Shown here in pieces: positions 1 to 8,793 of a DNA stretch of 64,000 nucleotides. The notes beneath the pieces were generated by a model. That model was not told the origin of the DNA, made no database searches, and saw only the letters and a list, made by a program, of their open reading frames with translations. The translations under genes were made by a program, and so were the position numbers. Numbering within the stretch: the stretch's first letter is position 1; each line of letters opens with the position of its first letter. The stretch covers positions 1,116,001-1,180,000 of the forward strand of contig NZ_PHUL01000001.1 in assembly GCF_002813425.1 (NCBI RefSeq), in the 5' to 3' direction. The DNA is from Cellulophaga sp. RHA19. GTDB taxonomy: Bacteria > Bacteroidota > Bacteroidia > Flavobacteriales > Flavobacteriaceae.

Positions 1-218
1 ATAACTGCGTTTGCTAATTTTTCAAACTTTTCTGCAATAATATTTTTAGTAACATCTACCTCTACATCGTGTAACTTCTCTTCAATAAATTTTAACACTG
101 CTAATTTCTCGTATAAATTTTTTGCAGTTTCATACAAATCAGAAACATTATCTAATTCGTTGGAAGTTAGTATGTCCGTAGACATTTTCATTAATTCTTG
201 TTTTAATTTTTCCTTCAT
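1..218 (-). CDS. Conserved hypothetical protein, N-terminal part (runs off the window)
   Basis: An open frame on the minus strand starts at an ATG at 216-218 and stays open to base 1, giving 72 residues of the N-terminus. The visible part begins MKEKLKQELMKMSTDILTS and is rich in Lys, Glu and Leu. It looks all-helical, with no signal peptide and no membrane segment. I recall similar flavobacterial proteins of unknown function, but no catalytic motif is visible here. It is divergent from tdk with about 100 bases between the starts. The AGGGAG just before the ATG is an unusually purine-rich start context for this genome. The C-terminus and function cannot be judged. Confidence 0.75.
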   Translation of the reverse strand, partial: MKEKLKQELMKMSTDILTSNELDNVSDLYETAKNLYEKLAVLKFIEEKLHDVEVDVTKNIIAEKFEKLANAV

Positions 219-321
219 CTCCCTAATATTTTAAAACCTTGTGTGGCGAAAATTTTCAATAATTTTAATCGATCTACCAAATAAGAACGAAAAACGCTTT
301 ATTTTCGTCTAAAAATACAAA

Positions 322-966
322 ATGTTTCTTGAAAATACGGTGAACCCCAAAGAACAATTTGGCTGGATAGAGGTTATTTGCGGATCTATGTTCTCTGGTA
401 AGACAGAAGAATTAATTAGAAGACTTAAACGTGCGCAGTTTGCCAAGCAAAAAGTTGAAATTTTTAAGCCTATTGTAGATACGCGCTACCATGAAGAAAT
501 GGTAGTGTCTCATGATGCTAACGAAATAAGATCTACACCTGTGCCTGCTGCTGCAAATATACGGTTGTTGGCAGATGGTTGTGATGTTGTAGGTATAGAC
601 GAAGCACAATTTTTTGATGACGAAATTGTTACAGTTTGTAATGATTTAGCTAACAAAGGCATACGTGTTTTGGTAGCAGGTTTAGATATGGACTTTAAAG
701 GAAACCCATTTGGTCCAATGCCAGCCTTAATGGCTACAGCCGAGTATGTAACTAAAGTGCATGCAATTTGTACACGTACGGGTAACTTAGCCAATTATAG
801 TTTTAGAAAATCTAATAATGATAATTTAGTAATGCTAGGTGAAACCGAAGAGTATGAGCCATTAAGTAGAGCAGCATATTACAAAGCAATGCTTAAAGAA
901 AAGGTAAAAACTATAGACGTAGACGCAGAGCAAATAAAAGACCCAAAAAAAGATAGTAATGCCTAA
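322..966 (+). CDS. tdk: Thymidine kinase (type II)
   Basis: Phosphorylates thymidine with ATP to dTMP in the pyrimidine salvage pathway, in the cytoplasm. The 214 residues carry the P-loop GSMFSGKT at about 21-28, the DEAQFF motif with the catalytic Glu at about 94, and the lasso region around 150-175 with ATRP-like Tyr/Phe residues. The usual structural zinc site is mostly gone: the first CxxC is C150-T-R-T153, and no second Cys pair follows. The ATG is the first in the frame and is preceded by A-rich sequence. The gene overlaps alr by 8 bases, so the two are translationally coupled. Family assignment is secure; the zinc-site loss is read directly from the sequence. Confidence 0.96.
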   Translation: MFLENTVNPKEQFGWIEVICGSMFSGKTEELIRRLKRAQFAKQKVEIFKPIVDTRYHEEMVVSHDANEIRSTPVPAAANIRLLADGCDVVGIDEAQFFDDEIVTVCNDLANKGIRVLVAGLDMDFKGNPFGPMPALMATAEYVTKVHAICTRTGNLANYSFRKSNNDNLVMLGETEEYEPLSRAAYYKAMLKEKVKTIDVDAEQIKDPKKDSNA

Positions 967-2065
967 GGCAACAGAAACTGTTCTAGAAATTAACTTAAAT
1001 TATTTAGAGCAAAACTACAAATACCTAAAATCTAAACTAGCGCCAAACACAATGTTTTTGGCGGTGGTTAAAGCATTTGCATATGGTAGTGATCAAGTGC
1101 AAATCGCCAAAAAAATAACAGAGTTAGGAGCAAATTATTTAGCTGTTGCATATACTAGCGAAGGTGTTGCAATACGCAAAGCAGGCATACAAACACCTAT
1201 ATTAGTACTGCATCCGCAAGAAGTAAATTTTGAAGAAATTGTGGCTTATAATTTAGAGCCAAGTATCTATTCTACCAGAATTTTAGATCAGTTTATAAAA
1301 TATACTTCATCAATAAATAAAGAAGATTATCCTGTACATTTAAAATTTAATACAGGCTTAAATAGGTTGGGTTTTTTAGAGGGCGATATAGATCAAATTG
1401 TAACAAAAATAAAAGGAACAAGAACTATTAAAGTAGCTTCAGCTTTTTCTCATTTAGCAGCATCAGAAGATATAAACGAGAAGGAGTTTACAGAACAGCA
1501 AATACACTATTTTAAAAGCATAAGTACTAAGCTAGATAATTTGCTGGGGTATTCACCTATAAAACATATGTGTAATACATCTGGCATATTAAATTATCCA
1601 GACGCACACTTTAATATGGTACGTAGTGGTATTGGGTTGTATGGTTTTGGTAACGATCCTAAGTATGATACGCACTTAAAACCAATAGCAAGTTTAAAAA
1701 CAGTAATTTCTCAGTTACATTATTTAAAGCCAAACCAAAGCGTAGGGTATAATATGGCATACAAAGCCACCCATAAAATGGTAACAGCAACACTACCTTT
1801 AGGTCACGCAGATGGTATTTATAGAATTTATGGCAACCAAAAAGGATTTGTATTTATTAATGGTAAAAAAGCACCAATAGTTGGCAATACCTGTATGGAT
1901 ATGATTATGGTAGACGTAACCAATATAAATTGTATAGAAGGTGATGAGGCTATTGTTTTTAATGAAGTGCATGCTGCAGATGCATTAGCTACTGCAGCAG
2001 GCACAATCTCTTATGAATTGGTTACAGGCATATCTCAACGTGTTAACAGAGTTTTTATTTTTTAA
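959..2065 (+). CDS. alr: Alanine racemase
   Basis: PLP-dependent enzyme that interconverts L- and D-alanine for peptidoglycan synthesis. In the 368 residues the PLP lysine lies in VVKAFAYG (K38), the phosphate-binding segment is VRSGIGLYG (221-229), and the second catalytic base is the Tyr of SVGYNMAY (Y264). The length matches stand-alone bacterial Alr; no MurF domain is fused to it, unlike the MurF-Alr fusions of some Bacteroidota. The start overlaps the end of tdk by 8 bases, which points to one transcript. It ends 64 bases before mscL. Confidence 0.95.
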   Translation: MPKATETVLEINLNYLEQNYKYLKSKLAPNTMFLAVVKAFAYGSDQVQIAKKITELGANYLAVAYTSEGVAIRKAGIQTPILVLHPQEVNFEEIVAYNLEPSIYSTRILDQFIKYTSSINKEDYPVHLKFNTGLNRLGFLEGDIDQIVTKIKGTRTIKVASAFSHLAASEDINEKEFTEQQIHYFKSISTKLDNLLGYSPIKHMCNTSGILNYPDAHFNMVRSGIGLYGFGNDPKYDTHLKPIASLKTVISQLHYLKPNQSVGYNMAYKATHKMVTATLPLGHADGIYRIYGNQKGFVFINGKKAPIVGNTCMDMIMVDVTNINCIEGDEAIVFNEVHAADALATAAGTISYELVTGISQRVNRVFIF

Positions 2066-2093
2066 GAAAATTTTAAGAAACTGTATTTTTTAG

Positions 2094-2102
2094 TATCTTG
2101 CA
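2094..2102 (+). promoter_or_regulatory. Possible -7 element before mscL
   Basis: TATCTTGCA resembles the Bacteroidota -7 box (TAnnTTTG) with one mismatch, 28 bases before the mscL start. No clear TTG -33 element is seen at the expected distance, so this is a weak call. Confidence 0.3.
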
Positions 2103-2129
2103 GCTATTAACTAAATAAATACACTAAAC

Positions 2130-2534
2130 ATGTTAAAAGAATTTAAGAATTTTATTATGACCGGTAATGTAATTGATTTTGCAGTTGCGGTTATTATGGC
2201 TACGGCTTTAGGCGGAGTTATTAATGGTTTTGTAAACAACATCGCAATGCCATTTGTAGGTTACTTTGCAGGAGGTATGAACTTTGAAGACCTTCACGTA
2301 GCAATGGACGGTAAAGACTATGCTACTTTAGCAGCAGCTAAAGAAGCAGGTGGAGCTGTAATTGCTTACGGTGCTTGGATTAACACAATTATTAACTTAT
2401 TAATAGTAGGTTTGGTAATGTTCTTAATCGTAAAAGCTTACAACAAAACAAAAACTCCTCCGGCTCCAGCTGCACCAGCAGGACCAACACAAGAAGAGTT
2501 ATTAGCACAAATTAGAGATTTACTAAAAAAGTAA
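2130..2534 (+). CDS. mscL: Large-conductance mechanosensitive channel MscL
   Basis: Inner-membrane emergency valve that opens under high membrane tension during osmotic downshock. The 134-residue length is typical. The protein starts with the amphipathic segment MLKEFKNFIMTGNVIDFAVA, followed by the first membrane helix containing the small-residue-rich gate (AVIMATALGGVINGFV, about 20-35), a periplasmic loop, a second helix at about 83-103, and a cytoplasmic C-terminal helix (QEELLAQIRDLLKK) after an Ala/Pro linker. It is a single gene followed directly by a strong terminator, and a possible own promoter lies upstream. Confidence 0.96.
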   Translation: MLKEFKNFIMTGNVIDFAVAVIMATALGGVINGFVNNIAMPFVGYFAGGMNFEDLHVAMDGKDYATLAAAKEAGGAVIAYGAWINTIINLLIVGLVMFLIVKAYNKTKTPPAPAAPAGPTQEELLAQIRDLLKK

Positions 2535-2555
2535 TTCCCTAATAACTACATACTA

Positions 2556-2592
2556 CCGCCAAGCTCACCATTAAGCTTGGCGGTTTTTTTTT
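2556..2592 (+). terminator. Rho-independent terminator of mscL
   Basis: A perfect 10-bp stem (CCGCCAAGCT / AGCTTGGCGG) with an 8-base loop is followed by nine T residues. It lies 21 bases after the mscL stop codon. Confidence 0.92.
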
Positions 2593-2657
2593 ATTTCTTT
2601 TTCAAATGTTACAAATAAAACAATTTGTTATATTTATTTTATTCTATTAAAACTTGC

Positions 2658-2688
2658 TTGGCGGTTAAACTACATTAAACTACATTTG
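2658..2688 (+). promoter_or_regulatory. Promoter of asd (Bacteroidota type)
   Basis: A TTG at 2658-2660 and TACATTTG at 2681-2688 are separated by 20 bases, matching the TTG-N(19-23)-TAnnTTTG pattern of the Bacteroidota primary sigma factor. Transcription would start near 2695, giving a leader of about 14 bases before the asd ATG at 2709. Confidence 0.6.
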
Positions 2689-2708
2689 TTATTCTAAATA
2701 TTAAAAAA

Positions 2709-3698
2709 ATGAAAGTAGCCGTAGTTGGTGCCACAGGAATGGTAGGAGAAGTAATGCTTAACGTGTTACGCGAACGTAATTTTCCATTAACAGAGTTGTT
2801 ATTAGTAGCCTCAGAACGTTCTGTAGGTAAAAAAATGACCTATAACGGCAAAGAACACACCGTTATTGGTTTAGCAGATGCAGTAGCAGCTAAACCAGAT
2901 TTAGCTATTTTTTCTGCAGGCGGAGATACCTCTTTAGAATGGGCTCCAAAATTTGCAGAGGTTGGTACAACCGTAGTAGATAATTCTTCTGCTTGGCGTA
3001 TGGATCCTACAAAAAAATTAATAGTTCCAGAAATTAATGCAAGTGAACTAACCAAAGAAGACAAAATTATTGCAAATCCAAACTGCTCTACCATACAATT
3101 GGTAATGGTTTTGGCGCCTTTGCATAAAAAATATAAAATGAAACGTGTAGTTGTTTCTACCTACCAATCTGTTTCTGGTACTGGTGTAAAAGCAGTAAAA
3201 CAATTAGAAAACGAGATTGCAGGAGTAAAAGGAGAAATGGCTTATCCTTATCCAATTAGCAGAAATGCGTTACCACATTGTGACGTTTTTATGGATAACG
3301 GCTACACAAAAGAAGAGATGAAACTATCTCGTGAGCCACAAAAAATATTTAACGATCGTACCTTCTCATTAACAGCAACAGCAGTGCGTATACCAACAGC
3401 AGGTGGCCACTCAGAGTCTGTAAACGTAGAGTTTTATAATGATGCAGACGTTAGCGAGGTAAGGCAAGTATTAAGCAAAACAGCAGGCGTAGTTGTACAA
3501 GATAATCCAGATACAAACACCTACCCAATGCCAGTTTACGCACATAATAAAGACGATGTTTTTGTAGGGCGTATACGTAGAGATGAGTCGCAAGCAAACA
3601 CATTAAATATGTGGATAGTTGCAGATAACCTACGTAAAGGAGCAGCAACAAATGCAGTGCAAATTGCAGAATACCTTAACAATAATAAGTTACTGTAA
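2709..3698 (+). CDS. asd: Aspartate-semialdehyde dehydrogenase
   Basis: NADP-dependent reduction of aspartyl phosphate to aspartate semialdehyde, the branch point to lysine/diaminopimelate, threonine and methionine. The 329 residues start with the Rossmann motif VGATGMVGEV (6-15). The active-site cysteine is C126 in NPNCSTIQ. Substrate-binding residues follow in the YQSVSGTG segment, and the base His lies in AGGHSES. Length and motifs are those of the bacterial Asd family. It is a single gene with its own promoter. An 81-nt repeat and then a terminator follow its stop codon. Confidence 0.96.
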   Translation: MKVAVVGATGMVGEVMLNVLRERNFPLTELLLVASERSVGKKMTYNGKEHTVIGLADAVAAKPDLAIFSAGGDTSLEWAPKFAEVGTTVVDNSSAWRMDPTKKLIVPEINASELTKEDKIIANPNCSTIQLVMVLAPLHKKYKMKRVVVSTYQSVSGTGVKAVKQLENEIAGVKGEMAYPYPISRNALPHCDVFMDNGYTKEEMKLSREPQKIFNDRTFSLTATAVRIPTAGGHSESVNVEFYNDADVSEVRQVLSKTAGVVVQDNPDTNTYPMPVYAHNKDDVFVGRIRRDESQANTLNMWIVADNLRKGAATNAVQIAEYLNNNKLL

Positions 3699-3715
3699 TA
3701 CGCAGTTTTAGTTTT

Positions 3716-3796
3716 GGGTGTTCCTAACGGGCGGGCTTTACATTGCAATCTTTTTTAAGAAAAATAAAAAAGGATTTTCATTACAATCCCTAACAC
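3716..3796 (+). repeat. 81-nt dispersed repeat, copy 1
   Basis: This element begins GGGTGTTCC and ends CCCTAACAC, and a second copy lies at 14329-14409; my base-by-base comparison finds 76 of 81 positions identical. Its ends are complementary (GTGTT / AACAC), and its middle can fold through AATCTTTTTT and AAAAAAGGATT, so the RNA or single strand would form a long hairpin. It is intergenic, 18 bases after the asd stop. It resembles REP/MITE-like elements that I recall from other Flavobacteriaceae genomes, but I cannot verify that here. Confidence 0.85.
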
Positions 3797-3803
3797 AAAA
3801 TTT

Positions 3804-3841
3804 AAAAACCTTTAAGAAGAATGTTTCTTAAAGGTTTTTTT
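3804..3841 (+). terminator. Rho-independent terminator after asd
   Basis: A perfect 15-bp stem (AAAAACCTTTAAGAA / TTCTTAAAGGTTTTT) with a 6-base loop ends in a T run. It lies just beyond the 81-nt repeat. Confidence 0.88.
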
Positions 3842-3916
3842 GTTTTATTTTTAAAAACATAAAGCGCTAAATTCAATACAGTTAAGTTTTATCAACCTAA
3901 AAATAAACAAATTCTT

Positions 3917-6064
3917 ATGAAACATTTAAGCATATTTATTTTTACGGCTATTACTTTTGTAGCTTGTAAATCACCCTCAAAAAAAGAAGCAATTATGACC
4001 TCATATCCATCAACCAAAAAGGTAGATACAGTTACAAATTATTTTGGCACAACTGTAGCAGATCCTTACCGCTGGTTAGAAGATGACCGCAGTACAGAAA
4101 CAGAGTCTTGGGTTAAAGAGCAAAATAATACAACCTTTGGGTATTTAGATCAAATTCCGTTTAGAGAAAGCCTAAAACAAAGATTAGAAAAACTTTGGAA
4201 TTATGAGAAACTAGGAGCTCCTTATAAGGAAGGAGATTACACCTATTTTTCAAAAAATAATGGATTACAAAATCAATCTGTAATCTATAGAAAAAAAGAT
4301 GGCGAAGAAGAGATTTTTCTAGATCCTAACAAGTTTTCAGAAGATGGTACAACATCATTAGCAGGTTTAAGTTTTTCTAAAGATGGTTCTTTGGCAGCGT
4401 ACTTAATATCTGAAGGTGGTAGCGACTGGAGAAAAATAATTGTTTTAGACGCAAAAACAAAAAATATAGTAGAAGATACCTTAGTAGATGTAAAATTTAG
4501 TGGCTTATCTTGGAAAGGTAACGAGGGCTTCTTTTACTCTAGTTATGACAAGCCAAAAGGGAGCGAGTTGTCTGCAAAAACAGATCAGCACAAACTATAC
4601 TACCATAAACTAAAAACATCGCAAAGCACAGATGAGCTGGTTTTTGGAGGCACAGCAGAAGAAAAACATAGGTATGTTGGCGGTAGTGTTACCGAGGATG
4701 GTAAATATTTGCAAATTACAGCAGCAGTATCTACATCTGGTAATAAATTATTTTTAAAAGACTTAGAAACTAATGAGGTAAAAACAGTAGTTGAACACAC
4801 AAAATCTGATACTTATGTAATAGATAATGTTGGCACTAAGCTATATGTAGTAACCAACTTAAACGCACCTAACCAAAAAATAGTTGTTACAGATTTTAAT
4901 AATCCAACACCAGAAAATTGGGTAGATTTTATACCAGAAACTGAAAATGTGCTTACTGCAGGTACAGGTGGTGGTTACTTTTTTGCCAATTATATGGTAG
5001 ATGCTATTTCTAAAGTATTACAATATAATTACAATGGAGATTTGGTACGTACCATAGAGTTGCCAGGTGTTGGTACAGCTTCAGGTTTTGGAGGTAAAAA
5101 AGAAGAAAAAGAGTTTTACTTCTCATTTACAAATTATAATACTCCAGGATCATCTTACAGTTATAATGTAGAAACAGGAAAATACAAACAATATTGGAGT
5201 CCAAACATAGATTTTAACTCAGAGGGTTACGAGTCTAAACAAGTATTTTATACCTCTAAGGATGGTACTAAAATACCAATGATAATTACCTATAAAAAAG
5301 GATTAGAGTTAAACGGTAAAAACCCAACTATACTTTATGGTTATGGTGGTTTTAATGTAAGCTTAACTCCTAGTTTTAGTATTAGTAATGCCGTATGGAT
5401 GGAGCAAGGCGGAGTATATGCAGTACCTAATTTAAGAGGTGGTGGTGAGTATGGTAAAAAATGGCATGATGCAGGTACAAAGCAGCAAAAGCAAAACGTT
5501 TTTGACGATTTTATTGCAGCAGCAGAATACTTAATAGAAAACAAGTACACAACACCAGAGTATTTGGCACTTAGAGGTGGTTCTAACGGAGGTTTACTGG
5601 TTGGTGCAACAATGACGCAGCGTCCAGATTTAGCTAAAGTAGCTTTGCCCGCAGTAGGCGTTTTAGATATGTTACGCTACCATACATTTACAGCAGGTGC
5701 AGGTTGGGCTTATGACTATGGTACAGCAGAAGACAACAAAGAAATGTTTAATTATTTATTAGGCTACTCACCAGTGCATAACGTTAAAAAAGGAGTAGCA
5801 TACCCTGCAACTTTAATAACTACAGGAGATCATGACGACCGTGTAGTGCCTGCTCATAGTTTTAAATTTGCGGCAGAGTTGCAAGAAAAACAATCTGGTA
5901 ACAACCCAACATTAATTAGAATAGATATTAATGCAGGTCACGGAGCGGGCAAATCTACCGAAGCTATAATTAATGAGCAGGTAGATGTACAAGCATTTAC
6001 ATTATTTAATATGGGATATACAGAGTTGCCAAATCAGGCAGTTTTAAAAGATTTTAAAGAATAA
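3917..6064 (+). CDS. Prolyl oligopeptidase family lipoprotein (S9A)
   Basis: Serine peptidase that cleaves short peptides after proline. The 715 residues start with a signal peptide ending in a lipobox (TFVAC, Cys at about 17), so the protein is probably a lipoprotein facing the periplasm. The N-terminal seven-bladed propeller spans roughly 90-430 and the alpha/beta-hydrolase domain 440-700. The catalytic triad is visible: S556 in GGSNGG, D641 in DHDDRV and H675 in GHGAGK. The family's usual length is 680-720. A terminator follows directly, so the gene stands alone. Confidence 0.93.
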   Translation: MKHLSIFIFTAITFVACKSPSKKEAIMTSYPSTKKVDTVTNYFGTTVADPYRWLEDDRSTETESWVKEQNNTTFGYLDQIPFRESLKQRLEKLWNYEKLGAPYKEGDYTYFSKNNGLQNQSVIYRKKDGEEEIFLDPNKFSEDGTTSLAGLSFSKDGSLAAYLISEGGSDWRKIIVLDAKTKNIVEDTLVDVKFSGLSWKGNEGFFYSSYDKPKGSELSAKTDQHKLYYHKLKTSQSTDELVFGGTAEEKHRYVGGSVTEDGKYLQITAAVSTSGNKLFLKDLETNEVKTVVEHTKSDTYVIDNVGTKLYVVTNLNAPNQKIVVTDFNNPTPENWVDFIPETENVLTAGTGGGYFFANYMVDAISKVLQYNYNGDLVRTIELPGVGTASGFGGKKEEKEFYFSFTNYNTPGSSYSYNVETGKYKQYWSPNIDFNSEGYESKQVFYTSKDGTKIPMIITYKKGLELNGKNPTILYGYGGFNVSLTPSFSISNAVWMEQGGVYAVPNLRGGGEYGKKWHDAGTKQQKQNVFDDFIAAAEYLIENKYTTPEYLALRGGSNGGLLVGATMTQRPDLAKVALPAVGVLDMLRYHTFTAGAGWAYDYGTAEDNKEMFNYLLGYSPVHNVKKGVAYPATLITTGDHDDRVVPAHSFKFAAELQEKQSGNNPTLIRIDINAGHGAGKSTEAIINEQVDVQAFTLFNMGYTELPNQAVLKDFKE

Positions 6065-6079
6065 GAACTATTAATTATA

Positions 6080-6113
6080 AAAAAATCCGTTTCTTATGAG
6101 AGACGGATTTTTT
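6080..6113 (+). terminator. Rho-independent terminator
   Basis: AAAATCCGT and ACGGATTTT form the outer stem, with TTCT/AGAG continuing it to a small loop, and a T run follows. It ends the peptidase gene and lies only 8 bases before the next start codon. Confidence 0.82.
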
Positions 6114-6120
6114 CAATTTT

Positions 6121-7092
6121 ATGCTACACGTAAATAACATTACATTTTCATACAACACAACGCCAGTTTTAAAAAACATAGACTTTACAGTAAATGAAGG
6201 CGAATACCTTGCCATTTTAGGAGAAAGCGGCAGCGGAAAAAGCACACTTTTAAAAATTATATATGGTCTTCTTCAGTTAAAGGAAGGGACTATTTTTTGG
6301 AAAGACAACCAAGTTTTAGGGCCAGATTACAATTTAATTCCAGGAGAAAAGTATATGAAATACTTGTCTCAGGATTTTGACTTAATGCCTTTTCTTACTG
6401 TTGAAGAAAATGTGAGTCAGTATTTATCTGTTTTTTATCCAGAAGAACTAAAAGAAAGAACAGAAGAGCTTTTAGAAATGGTAGAAATGACCAGTTTTGC
6501 TAAAACAAAAGTGAAATTGTTAAGTGGCGGTCAGCAACAACGTGTTGCTTTGGCTAGAGTATTAGCGCAAGAACCAGAGTTGTTATTATTAGACGAACCC
6601 TTTAGTCATATAGATAATTTCAGAAAAAACAGCTTGCGTAGACGACTTTTTGGATACTTAAAGCGTAAAAAAATTACGTGTATAGTTGCTACCCATGACG
6701 AGAAAGAAGTGTTGCCATTTGCAGATCGTATTTTAGTAATAAAAGATGAAGAAATAATTGCAAATGAAAAGACAGAGATACTATACAACAACCCAAAGTC
6801 ATTATACATAGCAAGTTTATTTGCAGAGGCAAACTTAGTTCCTGTTTCTACTATAAAAGAGTATACAAAAACTAAAAAAGATATTGTGGTATATGCACAC
6901 GAATTTAAAGTATCTGAAACTTCTGGAATAGAAGTACGTGTAATTAATAGTTATGCAATGGGATCTTATTATTTAATGGAAGGGATAACAGAAGATCAGA
7001 GTTTGTTTTTTACGGATAGTAAAAGTATTGAGGTTGGTAAAAATGTATTCTTAAATGTTTCTTTAGAAGTACTAAATAAAAGACTAGCTTAA
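6121..7092 (+). CDS. ABC transporter ATP-binding protein, orphan
   Basis: ATPase subunit of an ABC transporter of the type that energises importers (PotA/FbpC-like architecture). The 323 residues show Walker A GESGSGKST (35-43), the signature LSGGQQQRVA (134-143), Walker B LLLLDEP (about 154-160) and an H-loop in VATHDEKE. About 100 extra C-terminal residues (220-323) are where TOBE-like regulatory domains sit, but I do not recognise a TOBE motif. No permease or binding protein is adjacent, so the substrate is unknown. The next gene, arfB, begins 2 bases after the stop and is probably cotranscribed. Confidence 0.88.
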   Translation: MLHVNNITFSYNTTPVLKNIDFTVNEGEYLAILGESGSGKSTLLKIIYGLLQLKEGTIFWKDNQVLGPDYNLIPGEKYMKYLSQDFDLMPFLTVEENVSQYLSVFYPEELKERTEELLEMVEMTSFAKTKVKLLSGGQQQRVALARVLAQEPELLLLDEPFSHIDNFRKNSLRRRLFGYLKRKKITCIVATHDEKEVLPFADRILVIKDEEIIANEKTEILYNNPKSLYIASLFAEANLVPVSTIKEYTKTKKDIVVYAHEFKVSETSGIEVRVINSYAMGSYYLMEGITEDQSLFFTDSKSIEVGKNVFLNVSLEVLNKRLA

Positions 7093-7094
7093 TT

Positions 7095-7499
7095 TTGAAT
7101 ACAACACAAATAATACAAGAATTACAATTTAAAGCAGTGCGTAGTAGTGGCGCTGGTGGTCAGCACGTAAATAAAGTTTCTACTAAAATAGAGCTTACGT
7201 ATGATTTGCAAAACTCTACAGCAGTTACAGATAAAGAAAAAGAACGACTGTTACTAAAACTAAGTAACAGACTTACAAAAGAAAATGTATTGTTGTTACA
7301 GTGCGATGATTCTAGGAGTCAGCATAAAAACAAAGAGTTGGCTATAAAACGTTTTTTAGAGCTAGTAAAGTCGGCCTTAATTGTCCCTAAAAAGCGTAAA
7401 AAAACAAAGCCATCTAGATCTGCAATAGAAAAACGATTGAACACTAAAAAGAAATCGGCCTTAAAAAAAGCAAATCGTAAAAAGCCAAGTTTAGAATAA
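7095..7499 (+). CDS. arfB: Peptidyl-tRNA hydrolase ArfB, ribosome rescue factor
   Basis: Releases nascent chains from ribosomes stalled at the end of truncated mRNAs. The 134 residues contain the release-factor catalytic motif GAGGQHVNKVST with GGQ at 21-23. The C-terminal tail of about 35 residues is very Lys/Arg-rich (KKRKKTKPSRS), the part that enters the empty mRNA channel in the ArfB/YaeJ family. No ATG precedes the GGQ region, so the start is taken as the TTG at 7095, 2 bases after the upstream stop. This implies translational coupling to the ABC ATPase gene. The small size and missing codon-recognition domain rule out RF1/RF2. Confidence 0.92.
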   Translation: MNTTQIIQELQFKAVRSSGAGGQHVNKVSTKIELTYDLQNSTAVTDKEKERLLLKLSNRLTKENVLLLQCDDSRSQHKNKELAIKRFLELVKSALIVPKKRKKTKPSRSAIEKRLNTKKKSALKKANRKKPSLE

Positions 7500-7558
7500 T
7501 AAATTCATTTGCTAGTTTAAAAATTGAAACAATAGTTATTACCGCAAACTTAATTTTC

Positions 7559-8719
7559 ATGAAGTATTTATCTGTAATTTTTTTGTTTTTATTACTCTCT
7601 TGTTCTTCAAAAACTAATAATGAAAAAAACAAAGAAGTTAGAAGGGTAATTAATGTTGATTATGGCGTTATGGCATTTTCAGATATTCAAAAGGAAAATA
7701 ATATAATTATTAAGAAATTAGAAGATTGTATAAACTCAAAGGAGTTTATCGATTATTCTAAATTTTGGGATAAAAATGACACATTAATATTTGATTATCC
7801 ATACCATGATCTTTATACTACTGTAAATAATAATTATCCAGCATATAAACCTACGGTAGTTGGTTTACAAAAAATAGCATTAGATAAATATCAAATAAAA
7901 ATAGCGGTTATAGGCAAACCAGAAGGTTTTTTTTCTTTAGATTATGTATATAATGTTTATGCGATTAAAAATGATAAGGGTGATTTTGTTTTTAAAAATG
8001 TAATATCAGATAATTTAAGTAAGTGGAAAAACACACAAATTGATAACATAACTTATTATTATTCAGGAGAACGAATTCTTAATTATGAAAACATAGATAA
8101 ACAGAAAAAATTTGAAACTGATTTATCTATGTTTTTAGAGCAAGAAAAAATTAATTATAAATACATAATTTGTAAAAACACTAATGAGATATATGGTCTT
8201 TTAGGCTATGATTATCTTGATATGATGTTTTATACAAAACAAATTGGAGGTCTTGCTTATTCCTATCAAAATATTTTTTTCTCAGGTAACGACACTGAAT
8301 TTTATGCACATGAGGTAACACATATTTATTTAAACAAGAAATTCCCAAAAATTCATTCAGTTATTGATGAGGGTTTTGCTACATATAAAGGTGGCTCTAA
8401 GGGGTTAAATTATGAAAAGCATATAGAGTTATTACAAGAGTATATATCTACAAAAGAAATAAGTATAGGAGAATATTTATTTGATGAAGATAAAAGGCAT
8501 ACAATTATTGGTTCAAAGTCATCAATAATGTATTCAGCAGGTGCTTTTTTATGTCATTTAGCTTATAGTAAACATGGTAAAGAAGGACTATTTAAACTAT
8601 TAAATAGTGGTAAATCGGATGAAAATTTAAAGTCTACAATAGAAAATGTGTTTCAAATACATTTTAAAGAATTTGATAATTTCTTTAATAATGAACTAGA
8701 AAAAAATAATTATGATTGA
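7559..8719 (+). CDS. Lipoprotein with HExxH metallopeptidase motif
   Basis: I do not recognise a named family. The 386 residues start with a lipoprotein signal (FLLLLSC, lipobox Cys at about 15), so the protein is probably anchored in a membrane and faces the periplasm or outside. Around 251-255 there is HEVTH, and 16 residues later E271 in DEGFATY. This is the layout of gluzincin-type zinc peptidases (peptidase MA-like), where the second Glu is the third zinc ligand. The region before it (30-240) has no clear motif. Base composition is more AT-rich than its neighbours. It is a single gene converging with the kinase gene at 8794. Peptidase activity is inferred from the motif only. Confidence 0.8.
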   Translation: MKYLSVIFLFLLLSCSSKTNNEKNKEVRRVINVDYGVMAFSDIQKENNIIIKKLEDCINSKEFIDYSKFWDKNDTLIFDYPYHDLYTTVNNNYPAYKPTVVGLQKIALDKYQIKIAVIGKPEGFFSLDYVYNVYAIKNDKGDFVFKNVISDNLSKWKNTQIDNITYYYSGERILNYENIDKQKKFETDLSMFLEQEKINYKYIICKNTNEIYGLLGYDYLDMMFYTKQIGGLAYSYQNIFFSGNDTEFYAHEVTHIYLNKKFPKIHSVIDEGFATYKGGSKGLNYEKHIELLQEYISTKEISIGEYLFDEDKRHTIIGSKSSIMYSAGAFLCHLAYSKHGKEGLFKLLNSGKSDENLKSTIENVFQIHFKEFDNFFNNELEKNNYD

Positions 8720-8793
8720 TAATCTTATAAGAGGTTAAAACAGAAATTATTTATACCATCTAATTACTTATTTAAAAGAGGGTAATATCCTAC

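Noticed and set aside
2575..2666. GCTTGGCGGTT present twice (2575-2585 and 2656-2666)
   Set aside because: One copy is the terminator arm of mscL; the other has no partner arm. It is too short to call a repeat element.
8720..8793. Terminator between the convergent lipoprotein and kinase genes
   Set aside because: No stem longer than a few bases and no T run could be found.
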